From positions 5,040 to 69,039 of the forward strand of contig UQML01000008.1 in NCBI GenBank assembly GCA_900542265.1: a stretch of DNA of 64,000 nucleotides. Direction: 5' to 3'. The notes below the pieces were generated by a model. It was not told where the DNA came from, made no database searches, and saw only the letters and a list, made by a program, of their open reading frames with translations. Below are positions 51,651-60,307 of this stretch, in pieces (position 1 is the first letter of the stretch; each line of letters opens with the position of its first letter). The translations under genes were made by a program, and so were the position numbers. This stretch comes from an uncultured Eggerthella sp. GTDB taxonomy: Bacteria > Actinomycetota > Coriobacteriia > Coriobacteriales > Eggerthellaceae.

Positions 51651-53603
51651 ATGGGACTTACTAAAAAGCAGTATACGATGATTTGCGTCTTTTTGGCAGG
51701 CGCATTATTAGCGGTTTTAAATCAAACGCTTCTCTCCCCCGCCCTACCGGTCATCATGACCGACATGCAGATCGATGCTACAACCGTACAATGGTTAACG
51801 TCGGGTTATTCATTAGTTGAAGCTATCATTATTCCGCTCTCCGCTTATTTGCTGGGACGTTTTTCGACCCGCAAACTTTTCATTATTGGCATTAGCCTTT
51901 TTGCAATAGGATCCCTTCTTGCCGCTATTGCCCCTGTCTTTGGCGTCATTTTAATTGGACGTATGTTTCAGGCAGCAGCGACCGGCATTGTCATGCCCAT
52001 GACCTTTACTGTCATTTTACTCATCTTCCCTCGTGAAAAGCGCGGGCAGGCGATGGGTATTGTAGGACTTGTTATTGGATTTGCACCTGCTATTGGTCCT
52101 TCTCTTTCTGGTGTTTTAGTTGATAGTGTTGGTTGGCGTGCACTCTTTATCATTGTGACCATCCTTGCCGTGATCGTCGTGGTCTTAGGCGCCCTCGCCC
52201 TCGAAAACTTTGGCAATTTTGAGAAAACCAGCTTTGACAAACCATCTGTTGTACTTTGCTCCCTTGGTCTTTTGAGCCTACTCTATGGCTTGTCTTCCAT
52301 CACATCAACAAACAATATAATCCTATGCGGTGCTCTTATTGGTCTAGGACTCGTGCTCCTTGCTTTCTTTGTCCACCGACAGTTCAAGCTCGATGTACCC
52401 CTTTTGCGTATTCAAGTTTTAAAAACACGCAATTTTGCTATCACGGTTACTTTGGTTGCAACCATGCAAGGTGCCCTTATTGGTACGGGCGTATTGCTTC
52501 CTATCTTTATTCAGTCAGTGCGAGGTTTCAGCGCTCTTGAGACGGGCTTGGTAATGCTTCCCGGTGCTGTCATTGGTGCTCTGGTAGGTTATTTTGCCGG
52601 ACGTCTCTTTGACCGTTTTGGAGCACGCAAGATTATTATTCCTGGTTCTGCTGTTGCCTTTTTAGGCAGTTTTGGCCTTGTATTGTTTGGTATGGATAGC
52701 ACCCTTGTGTTTATTTGTGTGGTCTATACTGTCTTAGCCATTGGTCTGCAGTTTGTGGTTACCCCACTCAATACTTGGGGTATCAACTCACTCGACAACC
52801 GTGTTATTCAACATGCTAACGCCGTGTCAAACACCCTCCTTCAAGTAGGCGGCTCCTTAGGTACCGCAATTCTGGTATCTCTCTCCGCTATGTCAACTAC
52901 TCTCTACCCTGAAGCATCACCCCTAGAACAGATGTTTTTAGGTGACCACCTTGCATTCTCTGTTACGGCAACTATCATGTTTTTGGTCTTTGCGGCTATC
53001 TGTATTTTTGTACGCGACCGCAAAACAGGCGCAAGCAAAGCTGCTGAGGGAGAACTCGAAGCTATGCCTGCTCAAATCAAGCCCAGCATTGCTGTTGAAC
53101 GCGTCATGAACGCTAAGCCCTACTTTGTATCTGAAACAGATACCATTAGAAGCGTTGCACAAATCATGGCACGCTACAAGACAAGTGGTCTACCCGTTGT
53201 TGATACCAACAAGCAAGTCGTAGGATATATTTCTGATGGCGATATCATGAAATACATTGGCAGAAATGACCAGACTATCTTAGATTCAACGATGATGCTC
53301 TACCAAATCAATGAGCAAGAAAGTTACGCACAGCGTGTCGCCGCACTCATTGATCTCAACGTTATGCGTATTGCCACCAAGCGCGTTATCGCAGTCGATA
53401 GCAGCACACCTGTTGAAGATGTGTGTCAGATTTTTGCCAAAAGACGCATCAAGAAAGTTCCTGTGGTAAAAGACAATAAACTAGTAGGTAGCATCTCGCG
53501 TGCAGACATTATCCGATCAACCATGGCAAACTTAGCACTTATTGAAGAAGTCGCAACTAAGGAAAATGGAGCATCGGATAAACGTCCTGAAATTTTGGCA
53601 TAG
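51651..53603 (+). CDS. DHA2-type MFS multidrug exporter fused to tandem CBS domains (copy 2)
   Basis: 650 residues, the paralogue of the gene at 17824, with the same architecture. Start MGLTKKQYTMICVFLAG, then LAVLNQTLLSPALPVIM, QWLTSGYSLVEAIIIPLSAYLLGRF, motif C GFAPAIGPSLSGVLVD, and GINSLDNRVIQHANAVSNTL. CBS1 has VMNAKPYFVSETDTIRSVAQIMAR, then GYISDGDIMKYIGRND; CBS2 has VIAVDSSTPVEDVCQIFAKR, then GSISRADIIRSTM. A duplicated fused design in one window argues for ancient duplication and specialised substrates. The 195 bp upstream does not resemble the copy 1 leader. Confidence 0.9.
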   Translation: MGLTKKQYTMICVFLAGALLAVLNQTLLSPALPVIMTDMQIDATTVQWLTSGYSLVEAIIIPLSAYLLGRFSTRKLFIIGISLFAIGSLLAAIAPVFGVILIGRMFQAAATGIVMPMTFTVILLIFPREKRGQAMGIVGLVIGFAPAIGPSLSGVLVDSVGWRALFIIVTILAVIVVVLGALALENFGNFEKTSFDKPSVVLCSLGLLSLLYGLSSITSTNNIILCGALIGLGLVLLAFFVHRQFKLDVPLLRIQVLKTRNFAITVTLVATMQGALIGTGVLLPIFIQSVRGFSALETGLVMLPGAVIGALVGYFAGRLFDRFGARKIIIPGSAVAFLGSFGLVLFGMDSTLVFICVVYTVLAIGLQFVVTPLNTWGINSLDNRVIQHANAVSNTLLQVGGSLGTAILVSLSAMSTTLYPEASPLEQMFLGDHLAFSVTATIMFLVFAAICIFVRDRKTGASKAAEGELEAMPAQIKPSIAVERVMNAKPYFVSETDTIRSVAQIMARYKTSGLPVVDTNKQVVGYISDGDIMKYIGRNDQTILDSTMMLYQINEQESYAQRVAALIDLNVMRIATKRVIAVDSSTPVEDVCQIFAKRRIKKVPVVKDNKLVGSISRADIIRSTMANLALIEEVATKENGASDKRPEILA

Positions 53604-53616
53604 TTTATCCCCCTCG

Positions 53617-53647
53617 TCTGAGAGGCCTCATTAAGAGACCTCTCAGA
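53617..53647 (+). other. Perfect hairpin between MFS-CBS copy 2 and CorA
   Basis: TCTGAGAGG (53617-53625) pairs with CCTCTCAGA (53639-53647), 9 bp, 13-nt loop. No U-tract follows; the CorA SD and ATG lie within 20 nt. It may weaken read-through or shape translation of the next gene. Confidence 0.55.
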
Positions 53648-53664
53648 GAGGACCATCAGAGGCA

Positions 53665-54639
53665 ATGATGGTGATGAGCTCTTCTCAAGAGGGAGATTAT
53701 ATACGGGCGGTGAGACCGATGAAATACATACTGCGCGATGGCGTTCCAACCCTTTCAACAAACTCCGAGCTTGTCACACCTGATGACGTGGTTATTCAAG
53801 TTTGGACTCCCTCTGAATTTGATGAACACATTGTTGATCCTATTACCCATAAGCTCATCGACCGTGGCCTCTTAGAGACAAATGTTTGCAAAGCTGAGAT
53901 CACCCGTGATGCAATTGTTGGGCTTTTAATTATTCCGGATGAAAACAACATTTTAGGTAAGCGCACCCATATTGGATACAAGCTCAGCAAAAAAGAATTA
54001 ATCCTTATTGATAGCACCAATCTCAGCACTGAAACACTCAATTATTTGCGCACTTTACCCCTCCCCAGCATTGAAACACCCGCTCATTGCTTGAGTTCCT
54101 TTATTGATATCACCTTAGATAACGACACTGAGTTTTTACACGATTATGAGCATTCGATGGAGCTACTCGAAGGCAGAATCATCGACGACCCCAATACCAC
54201 AACAAACCGCGACATCTTAACCATACGACGCGAAATCAGCACCATGCTCACCTACTATGAAGGGCTCTCTGACATGGTTGAATCCATCAACGATGCTTTG
54301 TTCCAAGGGCTCACTGATGAGGATCATATCTATCTGCGTGCCCTACAGCATCGCTCTGAACGCCTTGAATCACGCGTTCGCTCACTTAAAGAATACAGCT
54401 TAAACCTACGTGAACTGTATCAATCACAAATTGATTTGCGCACAAATAACACCATGCGTACCTTAACCATAGTGACAACAATCTTCATGCCCTTAACCGT
54501 AATTGGCGGTTGGTTTGGCATGAATCTCATTATCCCTATTTCAGATAATCCTTGGAGCTTCTTGATCGTAACCCTCTTTGCCCTACTCATTATTGTTATT
54601 GAGACGCTCTTTTTTAAATTTCGCGGGTGGCTTAAATAA
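53665..54639 (+). CDS. CorA family magnesium/divalent cation transporter
   Basis: 324 residues. A large cytosolic N-domain leads to two C-terminal helices with GGWFGMNL, the GMN selectivity motif. A long stalk helix is visible (RALQHRSERLESRVRSLKEYSLNLRELYQSQID). Three ATGs (53665, 53668, 53674) share an AGAGG and MKYILRDGV at 53719 has GGTGAG; I keep the longest. It follows the MFS-CBS gene by 61 bp and may be co-transcribed. CBS proteins of other families bind Mg-ATP, but a link is only positional. Confidence 0.85.
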   Translation: MMVMSSSQEGDYIRAVRPMKYILRDGVPTLSTNSELVTPDDVVIQVWTPSEFDEHIVDPITHKLIDRGLLETNVCKAEITRDAIVGLLIIPDENNILGKRTHIGYKLSKKELILIDSTNLSTETLNYLRTLPLPSIETPAHCLSSFIDITLDNDTEFLHDYEHSMELLEGRIIDDPNTTTNRDILTIRREISTMLTYYEGLSDMVESINDALFQGLTDEDHIYLRALQHRSERLESRVRSLKEYSLNLRELYQSQIDLRTNNTMRTLTIVTTIFMPLTVIGGWFGMNLIIPISDNPWSFLIVTLFALLIIVIETLFFKFRGWLK

Positions 54640-54646
54640 ACACTCC

Positions 54647-56827
54647 TTACAATCGCTGACCGGCACTATCTTGATTGATAATCGATCGCGCAGAGAAGTA
54701 GGTAATAAGATAGTAGATACCATACACAATCAAGAATACGACACCGGTAATCAAGCTCACCGATAAAATATCCATATGCCCAAAGATTGAAATAAAAGGA
54801 ACGATGGTCGACATAGCACACAAAGTATGAGCACCTGCAACAATTACCGGGGCTAAGAATACCAAGCCAATCTGCTTTGCAAGCGAAGCGTTAAGGAGAT
54901 GCTTTTGAGCACCAAGCTTATTTAAGAGTTCATAGCGCTTACGATTATCACTTGCACTGGTAAGTTGCTGTAAGGCGAGAATAGCAGCACAAGCAACAAC
55001 TAAGACAAAACCAATATAGATTGCAAGATAAGCAATAATGGTTGAGAAGCCAACACTTTGATCAAAGACTTGCTGACGCGTCTGAGTAAGGGATACTGGC
55101 CACAAATCACTTTGAGCCGCATCATTAGAAGTGTCGCGCACCGCATCAGTGAAAGCATCAAGGTAATCACTAAATGTACCCTCTACCCCATCGTCAACAT
55201 ATTGGACATCCAACACGACATTGACAGGAATTTCGGAAGCGGGAATTGCGTCATCGGGGACAATAAGCGTACCCACTGATGAAGGGAATGCTTGCGTCAT
55301 AAAAGGTTCAGCAATATAGGTCGGAGCAAGCGTGAGGTCGCTATCCCACAGGTGTAACGTAGGCGTGCGTTTTGACGCATCCTCAATGTATTTTTTGGTC
55401 AAGTCAAGATCAACGAGCATCATAGCTTGCGATGGATCAAGGGTAATAGTTTCTTGACCAGCAAGCTCACGCGCAGCATTGTACTGAGAAAGTTTGATGA
55501 CTGAAAGACTCGTAACACCATAGTTGCTCTCAATTTCTGAAGCATAGTCAGAGAGCTTCAAACCAGAATCTTGCTCGAAGTTTGCCCAGGTGTAATCACA
55601 GGTATAGGTGTCATAGAGATCTACTTGTGCTTGACCGGCCACCATGGTATTCCAGGCAGGAGCGCCAAATTGAGCAGTATGGCTTTCAAGTGCGGCAGCC
55701 ATATCGCCGTTGTAGGATTTGTATACGTCAACGTTGCGCTCATAGGTTGCTTTGGCAGCATCGAAACGCTTCTTTTGCTCAGGGGTAAGTGAATCGGGAT
55801 CCGTATGAGCAAAGTTAGTGTAGGCATAATTGGTAAACGTGGAACTTACGCTCGCTGAATAAGGCGCGCTAATACCGCTTTGCACCGAACTAGCAACGCC
55901 AATACCTGTTGAAACACTCGTGAGTGCCAAAAAGAGCGTCAAACAAATGACCGTAAGTGACACAAACGTGGTGTTAATACGCGAAGCTATCTGACGCAGA
56001 GTAAAAGCATTGAGCCCTTTCCAATAAAAGCCCTTAACGTTTTGCAGGAACCGAAGCAAAAAGCCAGCAGCTGAGTAGAAGAACAGGAACGTGCCCACAA
56101 TCATCATGCCCGTAGCGAGTGCAAAGTTACCATTCATAACAAAACCGTTATTGACGAGAACGGCATACGCAGACCCAATTAAGGCAACAGATGCACAGAA
56201 CAAAAGCGCAGTAAGGGGCAAGGACTTTACCAAATACGTATCGTTTTTGGACTCTGATTTAATGAGATCAATAATGCGTGCTCGGGCAATAAAGCGGATA
56301 GAAAGCAGGAGCGAGATCACAAACATCACCACAAACGCAATGATGGTCAAAAGCGCTGCTTTTTCCGAAAAGAATAGAGCAAAGCCAGGAATCTCTGCTA
56401 CAAAGAGCAGAGAGGTGGCATACAAAAGAGCAAGTGAAAGCACAAACCCTATCGCCAAACCAACAATAAGCGAGACGCCACCGACAAAAAACGTTTCCAC
56501 GGTAAGAAGACGCATCAGCGTGGCTTTAGGCATGCCGAGTAGTTGATAGAGTGCAAATTCGTTGTTGCGGCGGCGCACCAAAAAGCGGTTTGCGTAAATA
56601 ACAAGAAAGCCGAGGATTGCAATAATGAAGACGGATACGCCGTTAATGAGGATGGACAAAAGCTCAATCATTGAGTTTTGTTGCTCAGTGAGAGAAAGCA
56701 TGGCTTGCTGCTCTTGAATGGTATTGAACGCATAAAAGAGTGCAACGCCAAACACAAGCGTGCAAAAATAAATGGCAAAATCCTTGTAGGAGCGTCGGAC
56801 ATTGGCAAGAGCTAGTTTGGTGATCAT
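54647..56827 (-). CDS. BceB-like ABC transporter permease (FtsX/MacB type)
   Basis: About 726 residues from ATG 56827 (GGGGAG, 8 nt; the GTG at 56836 is too close). Ten membrane helices with a large extracellular insert (about residues 310-600) between helices 7 and 8, the mark of peptide-antibiotic detoxification permeases. The N-terminus MITKLALANVRRSYKDFAIYF and RRRNNEFALYQLLGM are family-typical. The ATPase is 5 bp upstream. It shares the intergenic region with a divergent two-component system, which is the BceRS-BceAB arrangement. Confidence 0.87.
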   Translation of the reverse strand: MITKLALANVRRSYKDFAIYFCTLVFGVALFYAFNTIQEQQAMLSLTEQQNSMIELLSILINGVSVFIIAILGFLVIYANRFLVRRRNNEFALYQLLGMPKATLMRLLTVETFFVGGVSLIVGLAIGFVLSLALLYATSLLFVAEIPGFALFFSEKAALLTIIAFVVMFVISLLLSIRFIARARIIDLIKSESKNDTYLVKSLPLTALLFCASVALIGSAYAVLVNNGFVMNGNFALATGMMIVGTFLFFYSAAGFLLRFLQNVKGFYWKGLNAFTLRQIASRINTTFVSLTVICLTLFLALTSVSTGIGVASSVQSGISAPYSASVSSTFTNYAYTNFAHTDPDSLTPEQKKRFDAAKATYERNVDVYKSYNGDMAAALESHTAQFGAPAWNTMVAGQAQVDLYDTYTCDYTWANFEQDSGLKLSDYASEIESNYGVTSLSVIKLSQYNAARELAGQETITLDPSQAMMLVDLDLTKKYIEDASKRTPTLHLWDSDLTLAPTYIAEPFMTQAFPSSVGTLIVPDDAIPASEIPVNVVLDVQYVDDGVEGTFSDYLDAFTDAVRDTSNDAAQSDLWPVSLTQTRQQVFDQSVGFSTIIAYLAIYIGFVLVVACAAILALQQLTSASDNRKRYELLNKLGAQKHLLNASLAKQIGLVFLAPVIVAGAHTLCAMSTIVPFISIFGHMDILSVSLITGVVFLIVYGIYYLITYFSARSIINQDSAGQRL

Positions 56828-56832
56828 AGATA

Positions 56833-57627
56833 TCACTCCCCTTCCTCAAGGCGAGCAACAGTAGCAACAATAGCGGCGTGGAATTCTTTGCGATCACGCT
56901 CATCGCGGCGCATTTGACCCCAGAGCTTACCATCGCGAATGAAGATGATACGATCGCACCAGGACGCGGTGGCGGCATCGTGGGTAACCATCAAAATGGT
57001 GGCACCCGAATTTTTAAGCGAGTAAAACGCCGTCAAAAGCTCGCGGGCTGATTTGGAGTCAAGCGCACCCGTTGGCTCATCGGCTAAGATGAGGCTTGGA
57101 CGCATAATAACTGCGCGCGCGGCTGCCGCACGCTGCTTTTGACCGCCCGACACTTCATAAGGGAAGCGCTCGAGGGTTTTTTCAATGCCGAGTTGCGTTG
57201 CAATCGTGCGCGTACGCTTGAGGATTTCTTGAGCTGATACGCCTGCCAGCGAGAGAGGAAGGGCTATGTTCTCCTGAATGGTAAGCGTATCAAGCATGTT
57301 TGAATCCTGGAAAACAAAGCCGAGCTCTTCTCGCCTAAATGCGGCCAACGCACGTCCCTGCAATGCTTCCAGGTTGGTAGCCCCCACGCGGATCGATCCG
57401 CTCGTTGGCTCATCAATGGTAGCAATACAATTAAGAAGCGTAGATTTTCCCGAGCCCGATGGACCCATAATCCCTACGAATTCTCCGGGCGCAATACTAA
57501 AACTAATATGTGAAAGCGCTTGAGTAATAACTCCGTGTTGCGCTTCAGTACGCTTGCGCTTTAAACCAGTTTGACCATAGCATTTTGAAACGTCGCGTAC
57601 TTCTAACAGTGACGATGGAGCCTGCAT
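56833..57627 (-). CDS. BceA-like ABC transporter ATPase
   Basis: About 264 residues from ATG 57627 (AAGGGA, 7 nt; the longer ORF start at 57738 is rejected). MGPSGSGKSTLLNCIAT is the Walker A, VSGGQKQRAAAARAV the signature and LILADEPTGALD the Walker B; ATILMVTHDAATASWCDRI has the switch His. With the permease it should recognise and remove membrane-active peptides or lipid-II cycle inhibitors (family role). A short Lys/Arg-rich insert (LKRKRTEAQHGV) sits near residue 20. Confidence 0.92.
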   Translation of the reverse strand: MQAPSSLLEVRDVSKCYGQTGLKRKRTEAQHGVITQALSHISFSIAPGEFVGIMGPSGSGKSTLLNCIATIDEPTSGSIRVGATNLEALQGRALAAFRREELGFVFQDSNMLDTLTIQENIALPLSLAGVSAQEILKRTRTIATQLGIEKTLERFPYEVSGGQKQRAAAARAVIMRPSLILADEPTGALDSKSARELLTAFYSLKNSGATILMVTHDAATASWCDRIIFIRDGKLWGQMRRDERDRKEFHAAIVATVARLEEGE

Positions 57628-57834
57628 GAGCGTATCCCTTTCTTTAAGCCTTGTGATGGTGTCGTCGCAGATAAAACGCATCAACCAACACGTTTTCCTA
57701 TGACCGCTATCAAGCTTAAAAAAGGGTGCTGGCACCATACTGGCACACGGCTCACAATAAGCTAACTATTATGCGCTTATCCTGACATTTACCTGACTTA
57801 GACGGAGGCGAGATAGGCAAAAAGAGTCCGGGCA

Positions 57835-57843
57835 TGATATAAC
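57835..57843 (+). promoter_or_regulatory. Extended -10 promoter giving a leaderless response-regulator mRNA
   Basis: TG-A-TATAAC at 57835-57843 is an extended -10. Transcription should begin about 7 nt downstream, at the ATG (57850), and there is no SD. The -35 region is weak. Confidence 0.55.
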
Positions 57844-57849
57844 ACTAGC

Positions 57850-58557
57850 ATGGTAAAAAATCAGCTACATACAAAGACTATTTTGCTCGTAGACGATGAA
57901 CCAGAGCTGCTCAAACTCATGGGTGCGGTGCTCTACGCAGAGGGTTTCACCAATTTAGTGTGTGCAACCTCAGTAAGCCAAGCACTCGAAGTCTACCAAA
58001 AGACACACCCCGATCTTGCCATTCTTGATGTTGGACTTCCTGATGGCGATGGGTTTTCGCTTTGTGCCTATCTTCGCGCTCTTGATCCTCAAAGTAACCT
58101 ACCTGTTATTTTCCTTACCGCACGCGATGAGACATCGGATAGGTTAACAGGCTTGCGCAGCGGAGCTGATGACTACATTACCAAGCCCTTCTCACCCCAA
58201 GAAGTCATGTTGCGTGTAACAGCTGTTTTGCGCCGCTGCTATCCTGAAGCATCTCCGGTGTATGAACTTGCCTACTGCACGCTTAATCTTGATAATGTCG
58301 AAGTTATTCGTAAAGACGGAGAACGCGCTTTCCTGACAGCAAAAGAGCGTGCTATTTTAGCCGTGCTTGCAGAAAATGCAGGACGCATTGTAACGACCGA
58401 TCAAATCTGTGAAGCAGCGTGGGGATCCACCTTTGGATACGAACAAAGCCTGCAAACTCATGTGCGCCGTATTCGTGAAAAGATTGAAGAAAACCCCTCT
58501 TCTCCTACCTCCTTGGTAACCGTAAAAGGGCTGGGATATAAACTGCTTCTTGCTTAA
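57850..58557 (+). CDS. OmpR/PhoB-family response regulator
   Basis: 235 residues: a receiver domain with VDDEPE (acidic pair), LAILDVGLPDGDGF (phospho-Asp 60) and YITKPFSPQEVMLRV (Lys), then a winged-helix effector with LTAKERAILAVLAENAGRIVTTDQICEAAWG and the TLVTVKGLGYKL-type end. It appears to be translated from a leaderless mRNA. The sensor kinase gene follows by 34 bp. It probably controls the divergent ABC pair. Confidence 0.92.
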   Translation: MVKNQLHTKTILLVDDEPELLKLMGAVLYAEGFTNLVCATSVSQALEVYQKTHPDLAILDVGLPDGDGFSLCAYLRALDPQSNLPVIFLTARDETSDRLTGLRSGADDYITKPFSPQEVMLRVTAVLRRCYPEASPVYELAYCTLNLDNVEVIRKDGERAFLTAKERAILAVLAENAGRIVTTDQICEAAWGSTFGYEQSLQTHVRRIREKIEENPSSPTSLVTVKGLGYKLLLA

Positions 58558-58591
58558 AACGTAAGCAAGAATATAACTTTTTTGTGTATGC

Positions 58592-60301
58592 ATGTCAGAT
58601 AATGAACAACATACTCACTTCAAAAATGGATGCATCTATGACCCGAGTGTCTATAAAACCATCCCTCGTGGAAGCGCTCCCCTTCCTCCGGTAGTTGAAG
58701 TTCAAAGAAACCCCTACCCCAAAGAAGCTAAACGTCCCGGCAAACACTTTGCCGCCAAGCAAGTGCTCATCTTTATGGGTATGGTATTTATTGTGGTCAC
58801 ATTAGACTTCATGCTCTACATTGCCTTCTCCCTCGCAGAATTTGCAGGCAGTGGCGATACCCTCCACAATCCTTCAAGCTATATTTGGGAACTTAAAGAT
58901 ACCTTACGTGAAGAGGATAATCACTGGACGGTTTCTGATCCTGATCAGCTCAAGACCGTTCTTGAAGAGAACGATTGGTGGGCTCTCATCATCAACAAGG
59001 ATGGCAATGTCGCCTGGTCAGAGCGCGCGCCGCTCTCAGATACGGCAACTTTAGCTGAAACTAAAACCGAAGATAGAAGCGTAGACAATACTATCCCGAC
59101 ACACTATTCCTTAAACGACATCGCGCTTATTAATCATTACCAAAAAATCAATCGCTACCCCATCTTTGTAGCGCCACTTGAAAACGACAACCTCCTCGTA
59201 CTGGGCACACCGCAAGGCTCCTACTGGATTGCGGGTACCAAGATGCCGCAAGAGGCAACCTTGCGTATTCCGCTCTACATCCTTATTGTGGTCATCCTCG
59301 ATACCCTCATCGTCTATTTGCTCTACACTTTCTCAAAACGCACCGTACTGCGCAATGTCGAACCTGCGCTTAAGGCGCTCGATAATCTCTCGCAAGAGCG
59401 TCCGGTTAATGTCCGTTTTGATGGGTCGCTTCGTGCTATTGGAGACAAAATCAATTCTGTCTCCACCATTTTGCAGCGCAAAGAACAAGCACGTAAAAAT
59501 TGGATTGCGGGTGTCTCGCACGATGTGCGCACGCCCCTTGCTGTCATCATGGGTCACGCCGAACGCATCGCTGCTGACCCCAACGCTCCTGAGCTCGATA
59601 AACAATCTGGCATGCTCATCATGCAGCAAACTGAGCGTATTCGTGATCTTATTGAGGACTTAAATATTGCTTCCCATCTTGAATACGACATGCAGCCTCT
59701 GCGCCTCACCTCGTTTTCGCTCTCGCGTTTGATTCGATCTGTGGTCACTGACTACCTCAATCGTGATACCTCTGGTGCCTACACTTTCGAAATCAACATC
59801 TCGCCTGAGGCTGAACAACTCCCATTCTTGGGCGATGAGCGTCTGATTGCCCGCGCTCTTCACAACGCCATCAACAACGCTGTTAAGCACAATGCGGCTG
59901 GCTGCACCATCGCCATTAGCCTGACTATGCCCACTGACCATGAGCTCGAACTTTCTGTTATTGACGATGGAATTGGTTGCTCTCCTGCAATCTTGAATCA
60001 ACTTCAAACCGAAGTTGCCCTTGCACGTCAAAGTCTTTCACAAACAGGGACACCGTTTGATGTCGGCTCTGACCCTATCAATGAGCCGCCTTTTATTAAT
60101 CCCTCTACACCGTTTGCTCCACCGGATCCTGCCACCCTTGTTTCTGCGCCCCTTGATGGCCTCAAGCAACACGGTCTGGGCGTGGCGTTAATCGCCCGCA
60201 TTGTCTTTGCCCATGGCGGGCGCATAGTCATCAGAAGCGCGCCATTACAGGGTTTTGGCATTATTATGACCTGGCATCTTGATTCGACTGTGGCACAATA
60301 G
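58592..60301 (+). CDS. Sensor histidine kinase
   Basis: 569 residues: membrane helices at 57-79 and 226-247 with a 145-residue extracellular sensor between, then the DHp domain with GVSHDVRTPLAVIMGHAERI (His 310). The HATPase has ARALHNAINNAVKHNAAG (N box), SVIDDGIGCSPA (G1) and HGLGVALIARIVFAHGGRIVIRS (G2). The ATP lid between G1 and G2 is enlarged by about 45 residues rich in Pro, unusual. The large sensor differs from the short intramembrane BceS type, so the kinase may sense ligand itself. The start lacks a clear SD. Confidence 0.9.
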   Translation: MSDNEQHTHFKNGCIYDPSVYKTIPRGSAPLPPVVEVQRNPYPKEAKRPGKHFAAKQVLIFMGMVFIVVTLDFMLYIAFSLAEFAGSGDTLHNPSSYIWELKDTLREEDNHWTVSDPDQLKTVLEENDWWALIINKDGNVAWSERAPLSDTATLAETKTEDRSVDNTIPTHYSLNDIALINHYQKINRYPIFVAPLENDNLLVLGTPQGSYWIAGTKMPQEATLRIPLYILIVVILDTLIVYLLYTFSKRTVLRNVEPALKALDNLSQERPVNVRFDGSLRAIGDKINSVSTILQRKEQARKNWIAGVSHDVRTPLAVIMGHAERIAADPNAPELDKQSGMLIMQQTERIRDLIEDLNIASHLEYDMQPLRLTSFSLSRLIRSVVTDYLNRDTSGAYTFEINISPEAEQLPFLGDERLIARALHNAINNAVKHNAAGCTIAISLTMPTDHELELSVIDDGIGCSPAILNQLQTEVALARQSLSQTGTPFDVGSDPINEPPFINPSTPFAPPDPATLVSAPLDGLKQHGLGVALIARIVFAHGGRIVIRSAPLQGFGIIMTWHLDSTVAQ

Positions 60302-60307
60302 CCTCAT

